Shown piece by piece: positions 51,321-58,397 of a stretch of DNA of 64,000 nt. Made by a program: the position numbers and the translations under genes. The notes beneath the pieces were generated by a model that had not been told where the DNA came from, searched no databases, and worked only from the letters and a program-made list of their open reading frames with translations. Positions within the stretch are counted from its first letter, which is position 1; the number at the start of each line of letters is the position of its first letter. Source of the DNA: Planctomycetota bacterium (GTDB taxonomy: Bacteria > Planctomycetota > Phycisphaerae > UBA1845 > PWPN01); contig JAKPHF010000078.1 of assembly GCA_029550525.1 (NCBI GenBank), forward strand, positions 496,001 through 560,000. The letters are read 5' to 3'.

Positions 51321-52154
51321 GTGCGAAGCATGCTGTTGATTCTGGACGGTTCCCGGCAGGGACAGGGTTCGATTCAACTCGCGGTGCGCTGGGCTCGCCG
51401 GTTTGGGGCCCGCGTGTCGGCCCTGGGTTGGGTGGATGAGCACGCTCTGGCTGCCCCCGAGCCGGCTCCCATCGGTGGAGACGCCTTCAAGGACCGCCGT
51501 GACCGCAGCCTGCTCGAGCAGGCACACCGCCGAGTCGATGAGGCGTTAACGCGGTTCTCACGCGAGGCAGAGTCGGCGGGAATCGCGTTCTCGGCCGGAA
51601 CACAGGTGGGAGAGCGGATCGCCGGACTGAGTGCGGCGGCGCAACCGCACGACGTGGTCATCATCTCACGCGATACCCATTTCACCGGGCCGGACGAGTA
51701 TGAAACGGACGGTACGTGGGCGCTGCTGTCCGGCCACTGTGCGCGACCGCTGGTCGTCGTGCCGCCGGAGATCCAGGCCGGCACGGGCAACCTTATCGCC
51801 TACAGCGGCGGGATGCGGGCGGCTCATGCCCTCCAGACGCTGGTGGCCAACGACCTGCATCAAGGTGTGCCCAATCACGTGTTGAGCATTCATGGTTCGT
51901 CGATGGACATCGCCACCGACCGGGCCCGGCGAGGACTCGAGTTCCTCGAAGCCCACGGTGGTCAGGCGTTCCTGCTGCCGGTCGTCACGCACGAAGCCGT
52001 CGCCGACGTGCTGATCGAGCATGCCCGGCGGCTCGGCGTGGAGCTTGTGGTCATGGGTTCACACCCGCGCTCCTGGCTGACCAGCTACCTCATCGGATCC
52101 ATTCCGCACGAGGTTCTGTCGCAGTCGGGATGTCCCGTATTCGTCACCGTCTAG
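51321..52154 (+). CDS. Tandem universal stress protein
   Basis: A 277-residue protein with two USP domains. The first opens with SMLLILDGSRQGQGSIQLAV and the second (from about 150) with NLIAYSGGMRAAHALQTLV. The C-terminus reads VMGSHPRSWLTSYLIGSIPH EVLSQSGCPVFV, the ATP-binding signature of USPs (normally GxHGRxxxxxxxxGS), but with Pro in place of the second Gly. The first domain carries VIISRDT rather than the glycine-rich loop. Nucleotide binding is therefore uncertain. GTG at 51321 is used, since GGAG lies upstream and MRSMLLILDGS is the family opening. An ATG at 51330 is a possible alternative. It ends the plus-strand arm of the stress island. Confidence 0.87.
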   Translation: MRSMLLILDGSRQGQGSIQLAVRWARRFGARVSALGWVDEHALAAPEPAPIGGDAFKDRRDRSLLEQAHRRVDEALTRFSREAESAGIAFSAGTQVGERIAGLSAAAQPHDVVIISRDTHFTGPDEYETDGTWALLSGHCARPLVVVPPEIQAGTGNLIAYSGGMRAAHALQTLVANDLHQGVPNHVLSIHGSSMDIATDRARRGLEFLEAHGGQAFLLPVVTHEAVADVLIEHARRLGVELVVMGSHPRSWLTSYLIGSIPHEVLSQSGCPVFVTV

Positions 52155-52186
52155 CACCGGGGGACAGGCATCTTGCCCGCCTCAGA

Positions 52187-52205
52187 GGCGGGCGGGACGC
52201 CCGCC
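52187..52205. terminator. Hairpin between converging USP and BNR genes
   Basis: Perfect 8-bp stem GGCGGGCG-GGA-CGCCCGCC in an 84-base convergent gap, part of a larger repeat of the GGCGGGCATCTTGCCCGCC family (52157-52211). It could stop transcription from both sides. T-runs are lacking. Confidence 0.55.
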
Positions 52206-52238
52206 CCCCAAGCTCCGTAGGCAAGTGCCCGCCCTCGA

Positions 52239-54293
52239 TCAATTGATCCGTTCGGGCCGGGCGGAGTCGGCGGTCATGACCACGGGCAGGCGGAACACAT
52301 CGCCGGCCTTGTTGCAGAAGTACAGCCGCGAATCGGAGGGCCTGCGTCCGTGGCCGTCCGCCCAGAAGCCGTAGAAGTCCGGGTGAGCATTGACCGGCCG
52401 CCGCACGAACGTGTGGTTGTATTCGCTCCCGCTGGTCATCTGCCGGACCATCTTCCAATGACGGCCCTGGTCGGTGCTGATCCACATGGCGATCTCGCCG
52501 CCGGGATTGTACGGTTGCGGACCGACCTGCGTCGGGCCGATGATCCGCCATAGGTCATCCGATTCGATGTACAGCGAGCCGAAGTCGTAGTTGTTGTCCG
52601 AGATGATGTCGCCGCCGTGGATCTCCCATTTGCTCCCGGTCCAGCGAGCGATGGTCCAGGTTCGCGGCATGTTCTTCGGACCCGACTCGTATCCCTTGCT
52701 GGTCACGTACATGAGCACCGGCCGGCCCTGACTGTCGCAGGTGAGGTCCTGCGTGTACATGTTGAGCTTGGCGTCGCGATAGTCGTGCACCAGAGCGGGA
52801 TTCTCGATCTCCTTCAGCGGCAGCTCGAGAACGGTTCCGTCAGCACTCTTCCAGGTCTTGCCGAAATCGTCGGTTTCCATGTAGTACACGTTGGTGCGCC
52901 AGTTCAGCCCCTTGCCCTTGGGGTGATGGTTGAAGAACGTGCCGATCCGTCCGCCGGTCAGCGGACGGCTGACCTGATAGTGCCCCTCGTCGATGTACGA
53001 CAGGAGTCGCCGTTCCGACCAGTTCACGCCATCCGGGCTGGTCATCATGCAGATGCTTCGGCCGGGCTGATAGAACGTGTGCATGAACAAAAACCCGTGA
53101 CCGGGCATGTACCAAGGCTGGGGATACGAGAAGTTGCCCGTCCACACCAGTTCGAACTCTTCGATGTCATAGGGCTTCTTGCTGCGCGAGATGTACGACG
53201 GTCGACTCTGCCCGTGACTGCTCGAAAAGATCCAGATGTACCCCTGGTCGTCCAGGTTGATCACCGGGTTGTCGTGGGCGTCGTTCGTTTTCTTGTCGAG
53301 CAGGATGGTGGGCCGCGGCACGAGGCCGGTGTTGTGATCGAAGTACGAGACCATGTGGATCAGATGCTGATCGTTGCCCGGCGCAGCCCCGCCGTACGTG
53401 AAAAACGTCTTGTTCACCTTGGCCGCGTACCAGGCGTGGGGAATGTGGTTGGCACAGTACGTGCCCATGCCGCCGCTGTACTTGTAGACGTATTCATCTC
53501 CCGAGGGCTGGTTCATGTACCAGATGCCGCGGTAGCCGGTGTCCTTTTGGTTGAGGATCACCTTGGGCTCGACGTAGACGACACGAGTGGCTGCCGGCCC
53601 CTGGCTCGCGCACTTCCAGGCGTCGCCGGTCAGGCCGGCGGCAATCCACCGGCCGGCCAAGTCCCGGTCCGCCCCGGCATCGTCCGTGCCCGAGACCACG
53701 GCGGCCACTTCCGCGTCGTTCAGCGTACGCCGCCAGATACGAACGTCGTCCATCTCGCCGGTAAGGAAGCGTTCGGTGCTGTTCAGTGCGCCGATGAAGA
53801 CGTCGCCCGCCGGCGCCTGCATAGGCCCCGCACGCTGGACTGTCGTCTCGAGCGTACCGTTCCGGTAGATTCTGATCTGCTTTCCGTCGTACGTGCCCGC
53901 GTAATGCGTCCACACCCCGGGTTCGGGCAGCGGCGCGGTGGCAAACGCATACGAACCCTGGTCCGGACCAATGAGCATGCGCACGGCACCGTTGTAGACA
54001 TAGAACGTGAAAGCGCTGTTGGCCCGCCCGCAGTTGGCGAACACCTGCGACTTTTTCACGTCAGCGAGCTTGACCCACGCCGCCACCGTGATCGCATCAG
54101 CCTTCAGGCCCAGTTCCTTGGCCGGTACGGAGAACGCCGTCTTGCCGTCCAGCGCCACGCCCTTTTGCGGTGGCTTGGGCTTGGCATCCGCCGCGCGAGC
54201 ACCGCCGACCAGACATGCAACCAGGAAGGCGACGGTCAAGAGGGAGATGGTTCCCGCCGATTGCCAGGAGGACGTCCTTGATGTCGTGTTCAT
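52239..54293 (-). CDS. Secreted LamG + BNR_4 beta-propeller protein
   Basis: A 684-residue exported protein. A signal peptide (LLTVAFLVACLVGGARA) precedes a LamG/concanavalin-like domain (residues 45-215; VALDGKTAFSVPAKELGL, TVAAWVKLAD, WTHYAGTYDGKQIRIYRNGT, GEMDDVRIWRRTLNDAEV), which binds carbohydrate or protein. The rest is a BNR_4-type propeller: GYRGIWYMNQP ... YKYSGGMGTYCANHIPHAWY, VNKTFFTYGG, HDNPVINLDDQGYIWIF, SPDGVNWSERRLL and STDQGRHWKMV. The same propeller is in the upstream neighbour, without LamG in front. BNR_4 proteins include polysaccharide-active enzymes, but catalytic residues are not identified. GAGGAG stands before the ATG. Last gene of the surface locus. Confidence 0.88.
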   Translation of the reverse strand: MNTTSRTSSWQSAGTISLLTVAFLVACLVGGARAADAKPKPPQKGVALDGKTAFSVPAKELGLKADAITVAAWVKLADVKKSQVFANCGRANSAFTFYVYNGAVRMLIGPDQGSYAFATAPLPEPGVWTHYAGTYDGKQIRIYRNGTLETTVQRAGPMQAPAGDVFIGALNSTERFLTGEMDDVRIWRRTLNDAEVAAVVSGTDDAGADRDLAGRWIAAGLTGDAWKCASQGPAATRVVYVEPKVILNQKDTGYRGIWYMNQPSGDEYVYKYSGGMGTYCANHIPHAWYAAKVNKTFFTYGGAAPGNDQHLIHMVSYFDHNTGLVPRPTILLDKKTNDAHDNPVINLDDQGYIWIFSSSHGQSRPSYISRSKKPYDIEEFELVWTGNFSYPQPWYMPGHGFLFMHTFYQPGRSICMMTSPDGVNWSERRLLSYIDEGHYQVSRPLTGGRIGTFFNHHPKGKGLNWRTNVYYMETDDFGKTWKSADGTVLELPLKEIENPALVHDYRDAKLNMYTQDLTCDSQGRPVLMYVTSKGYESGPKNMPRTWTIARWTGSKWEIHGGDIISDNNYDFGSLYIESDDLWRIIGPTQVGPQPYNPGGEIAMWISTDQGRHWKMVRQMTSGSEYNHTFVRRPVNAHPDFYGFWADGHGRRPSDSRLYFCNKAGDVFRLPVVMTADSARPERIN

Positions 54294-54341
54294 TCTTGCT
54301 CCTCGTTGTTGCGTGTTTCGCGTCGATTTTCGAACGGCACA

Positions 54342-57300
54342 TCAGGGGATGCAAGCCGGCGTCAAAGCCGGCTCCCAGATCACGGCGGGTCCGGTGGCGC
54401 AGTTGATGAACTCCTCCAGATCCGTCGCGTCGATGGCTTCGTCGCCGGCACGATCGAAGCAGTGACAGCCCGGCAGCGGCAGCAATTCGCCGCTGGTCGT
54501 GAAGCACGCTTGAAAGAAGCCGAAGTCCGCCTGATCGACGTCGCCGTCGCCATCCGCGTCAGCGAACGGCCGCGGGCAACCGGGTAAGCAGGGCTCGCCC
54601 GTAAGCGACGGATCGCCGATGAGAAATTCGGCCGGCGACAGCACCCGGTCATGGATTCGGATCTCATCCAGCATGCCGAAGAAGCCGCGATCGGCCACAC
54701 CGTCGCCGCGGCGGTTTCCGATGGTGATGGGCGCATTGCCCGCGTCAATGAGATCCGGCGACAACAGCTCGCCTTCCAAGTGGCCGTCGAGATACCATCG
54801 CATGGCTTCGGCGTTGCAGGTCAGGGCGAAATGATACCATCGGTTCGGCTGCACGGGCGTCGTGCCGAACGCGGTGTAGGTGGCGCCGCTGCTGTTCTTG
54901 TACACGACCGACAACACGTTGGCGCCGCCTTGGGCATGCAGACCGATCGCCAGACGTGTGTCGGTCATCAGATCGCGCTTTTGCGTCACGAGCCGGCGAC
55001 CCACGCTGTCCGGACTGACGATCAAGGCTGTCTCGGCGGTATTGAAGAAGCCTTCAAATGTCAGGCCCTGATTGAGGTCGCCGGCGTTGCTGAGAATGGA
55101 GGTCTCGACAGCCACGGAACGATCGTCCGGCAGGGCCAGCGCGAATGCGCCCGCTTCCGGCGTGGTCGCATCGCCCACGCCGGGTTGACCGTACTGCACG
55201 TACGACAGGCTCGAGGTGCCCTTGGCCGTGCCGGACGCGCCGTGCAGGTTTTCAATGCTCGCGCACAGGCCCGTGTCAAGTTGTTGGTGTGCGACCGGCG
55301 CGTTCGGCGAAGCCTCAAAGCCTGAACACCACAGCACGCCGCCATTCGGAGTCCCGCAATCGGCGTCGCATGAGCCGCCGTGGCTCAGGAAGCTCGCCGG
55401 CACCAGGGCCTGGTCTGAGATCCGCACATTATCCAGCAATCCATAGAAGCCGCGGTCCTCCACACCGGAAAGGCGGTTGTTGCCGATGGCGATCCAGGCC
55501 GAACCGGGACTCACGAGATTGGGCGCCGCCACCTCGCCTTCGAGGTTGCCGTTGAGATACCACTTGATGTCGGTGCCGTTGTACACGGCCGCGAAATGAT
55601 ACCACGTGTCGGGCAAAATCGGCGTCGCCCCCAACTCCAGATGGTTGACGCCATCAGTATCATGCCAGAAGACCGACAGCACGTTGGCCGCCCCGCCGCC
55701 GCTGGCGATAGGAGCGTTGGGATCGGTCACGCCGGCATAGGTGTTGGCCGTGCGGATTTCGTCGAATTCACCCACCGTGTTGGCGCCCACCACCAACCGC
55801 AGGTTCTGCAGCACGACGGAGCTGTTGATCTGGTCGGTGAGGAGCCAGTCCGCCGGTTCGGTCGCCGGCACGGTACTGCCGGGGCCGTACGCGGTCATAT
55901 ATACCTGATCGTTCGTGCCGGCATGGGATACGATCTTGCCGATCACGAAGTACGTCGTGTTCGGCTCGACGGTGCCCGCCTTGTTGGCGGAATTGTTGAG
56001 GAAGAACTGGCCGTCGCTGGTCATGCCGAACCGAGTGGTCTGTGTCCCGGTGGAGGCGGGCGTGAGGTTGATCTCGACGTTGCTGCCGCTCACGTTGCTG
56101 CTTTTGCGCAAGTAGGCGCTGAAATAGAGTGTATTGCCATCGGCACCCAGGTTCACGAAATGGCTCAGGGCCCGTGCCGCCGTTCCGCCGGTGGCGACGA
56201 GGCGAGCTCCGGTCGCGGGAGGTCCTCCGGGCAACGACAGGCTGCCGCTGACCACTTGGTAGTTCGCGCTGCTGTTGACCCAAGCCGCGCCCCAGCCGGT
56301 CCCGCCCGCCTGCCCGTGGAGCGACGGTCCGGCATAGTCGAAACCGTCGTAATCGTACAGTCCACCCGTGCCGGGAAGCGTTCCGCCGCCATGCAAACCG
56401 ACTGCCAGCCGCGATTCACCATCGTTGTCGCTGCGTTTCAGCGTGACCAGGCGGCGGGCCACGTACGTGGGAGTGGTGGCGGCAGCGCCGTCGGGCGTGC
56501 GGAAGAACCCTTCGATGGTCACCGCGTTCTGCAGGTTGCCGGCGTTGCTGGGCAGGCCGGTGTTGATGCCGATGGCACGATCGTCAGGCAGAGACGCGGC
56601 ATAGTCGCCGGCGCCGGCGGACGGCGCGCTACCGACACCGGGCTGGCCGTAAGCGACGTAGGTGAGCGGAGCCGGCCCCGCCGAATGACCCGGCGCACCG
56701 GCGGAGTTGCGGACGAACGTGAGCGTCTGGCCATGCTCGATGGAGCCCGTCCCCGTCGTCTCGAAGCGCGACCGCCAGAGCGGCGGTCCCGGCAGGTTGC
56801 CGAAATCGGTGACGCGAATCGGCCGGGCGAAGTCGCTGTACATGGTCCGCGGCAACCGCCACACATGCGTGCCCGCTCGGTTGCAGAAGTACAGCGATGA
56901 ATCGCTCCGGGTAAACGAGTGGCCGTCCGCCCACATGGCGTAGAACGGATCGCGACCGTTGACCACCCGGCGAACGTACGAATGATTGAACATACTGTTG
57001 GAGGTGACATCCCGCTGCTTGGTCCAGGTGGCCCCCAGGTCGCTGCTGGTCCAGAGCGCCACCTCGCCGCCGGCGCCCCAGAGCTGTGGGCCGTTTTCCG
57101 TTGGCCCGATGATCCGCAGGTGATCCCCTTCCACCCACAGATTGCCCACGTCATAGTTGTGATCCGACACGGTGATATCCGTGATGATCCACTGCTGGCC
57201 GTCCCAGCGGGCCAGGTGCCAAACCCGCGGATCGCCGTCGGGGCCGGCAGCGTAATTGTGGCTGGTCTCATAGCAGATGTACGGACGGCCCTGGGCGTCG

Positions 57301-58232
57301 AAGTTGGTGTCGTTTATATAGCACAGCAGCCCCTGGGATTCGTAATCCACCACCAGGGCCGGATTCTGAGGCGAGCTCAGCGGCGTGGTCACCGGCGTGC
57401 CGTCCACCGTCGTCCAGGTGTTCCCCACATCGTCGGTCTGCAGATAGTACAGGTTGGTGCGGCGATCCACGTTCCCGCCGGGATGATAGTTGAAGGCCGT
57501 GCCGATCCGGTGCTTCCACCGGCAACTGGTCTGGTAATGGCCGGCGAATCCGACCAGCTTGCGATCCGGGGCCCAATTGATGCCGTCGGTGCTGGTGGAC
57601 CAATACAACTCGCGGCCAGCGGTGTACTTGGTGAACAGGTAGAGAAAGATCGGCTGATCGACGCCGTTGTCCAGGTACCACGGCTGAGGATACGTCTTCT
57701 CGAAGAAGTTCTCGCCATCACCGCCGTGAATCCACTCGAAGCTGTCGATGGAATACGGCGCGGTGCTGCGATAGAGCCAGCCCGTGCGGGCCCGGCCGCG
57801 ACCGCTGATGAACACCCAGATGTATCCATCGCGATCCAGGAGGATGGCCGCATTATCGTGCGGATCGTTGACGCCCATCTTGTGATGTACGACGGTCGGC
57901 CGGGGCACCAGGCAGGTCGCGTGGTCGTAATACGAGACCATGATCAGCAGGTCGCCAGTGGCGTCATCGACGCCGCCGTAGCTGAAGAAGGTCTTGTTGA
58001 CCGCCTCGGCATAGATGCAGATGGGCACGTGGTTGGCCGTGTACGTGCCGAGCCCGCCGGAGTACTTGGGTCCATATTCGTTCGTCTGGCCCAGGTTGAA
58101 CCAGATTCCGCGGTAGCCGTCGAGCCGGGTGTTGGGGTCGACCGCCCGGGACGCCGTGGTCCAGACGCACACGGACAAAACGCAGGCCAGAACGGGTTGA
58201 ACGTTTCGCCGAAGGAATGGCAGGTTGCACAT
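54342..58232 (-). CDS. Giant secreted BNR_4 / double LamG / dockerin-like protein
   Basis: A 1296-residue exported protein starting at ATG 58232 (GGAAGGAG upstream). Order: signal peptide (1-30), BNR_4 propeller (36-460; GYRGIWFNLGQ, YSGGLGTYTANHVP, HDNAAILLDRDGYIWVFI, STDGINWAPDRK), a LamG domain interrupted by a ~220-residue insert (about 500-990; VTIEGFFRTPDG ... WYHFAAVYNGTDIKWYLNG), a second uninterrupted LamG (about 1040-1215; LTFEGFFNTAE ... WYHFALTCNAEAMRWYLDG) and a C-terminal tail of about 75 residues with two calcium loops (DADGDGDVDQADF and DRAGDEAIDATDL) bracketed by cysteines and ending CATGP. The tail is shared with the upstream gene. Probably surface-attached, acting on or binding glycans. 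Confidence 0.9.
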   Translation of the reverse strand: MCNLPFLRRNVQPVLACVLSVCVWTTASRAVDPNTRLDGYRGIWFNLGQTNEYGPKYSGGLGTYTANHVPICIYAEAVNKTFFSYGGVDDATGDLLIMVSYYDHATCLVPRPTVVHHKMGVNDPHDNAAILLDRDGYIWVFISGRGRARTGWLYRSTAPYSIDSFEWIHGGDGENFFEKTYPQPWYLDNGVDQPIFLYLFTKYTAGRELYWSTSTDGINWAPDRKLVGFAGHYQTSCRWKHRIGTAFNYHPGGNVDRRTNLYYLQTDDVGNTWTTVDGTPVTTPLSSPQNPALVVDYESQGLLCYINDTNFDAQGRPYICYETSHNYAAGPDGDPRVWHLARWDGQQWIITDITVSDHNYDVGNLWVEGDHLRIIGPTENGPQLWGAGGEVALWTSSDLGATWTKQRDVTSNSMFNHSYVRRVVNGRDPFYAMWADGHSFTRSDSSLYFCNRAGTHVWRLPRTMYSDFARPIRVTDFGNLPGPPLWRSRFETTGTGSIEHGQTLTFVRNSAGAPGHSAGPAPLTYVAYGQPGVGSAPSAGAGDYAASLPDDRAIGINTGLPSNAGNLQNAVTIEGFFRTPDGAAATTPTYVARRLVTLKRSDNDGESRLAVGLHGGGTLPGTGGLYDYDGFDYAGPSLHGQAGGTGWGAAWVNSSANYQVVSGSLSLPGGPPATGARLVATGGTAARALSHFVNLGADGNTLYFSAYLRKSSNVSGSNVEINLTPASTGTQTTRFGMTSDGQFFLNNSANKAGTVEPNTTYFVIGKIVSHAGTNDQVYMTAYGPGSTVPATEPADWLLTDQINSSVVLQNLRLVVGANTVGEFDEIRTANTYAGVTDPNAPIASGGGAANVLSVFWHDTDGVNHLELGATPILPDTWYHFAAVYNGTDIKWYLNGNLEGEVAAPNLVSPGSAWIAIGNNRLSGVEDRGFYGLLDNVRISDQALVPASFLSHGGSCDADCGTPNGGVLWCSGFEASPNAPVAHQQLDTGLCASIENLHGASGTAKGTSSLSYVQYGQPGVGDATTPEAGAFALALPDDRSVAVETSILSNAGDLNQGLTFEGFFNTAETALIVSPDSVGRRLVTQKRDLMTDTRLAIGLHAQGGANVLSVVYKNSSGATYTAFGTTPVQPNRWYHFALTCNAEAMRWYLDGHLEGELLSPDLIDAGNAPITIGNRRGDGVADRGFFGMLDEIRIHDRVLSPAEFLIGDPSLTGEPCLPGCPRPFADADGDGDVDQADFGFFQACFTTSGELLPLPGCHCFDRAGDEAIDATDLEEFINCATGPAVIWEPALTPACIP

Positions 58233-58397
58233 CAGGTTTCGTCTCCTTCCCGGCGCACCGTGTGGATTCGACGCGCAGTCGCGCCCGATTCGCGCGGACC
58301 GGCGGTACACGCACGGCATGAGTTGTCGCGAGCGAAATCATCTTCGGTGCAGTTGAGGCCGAGCCGGGCTCAGCCTCAACGCCCCCCTCGGACCCGC

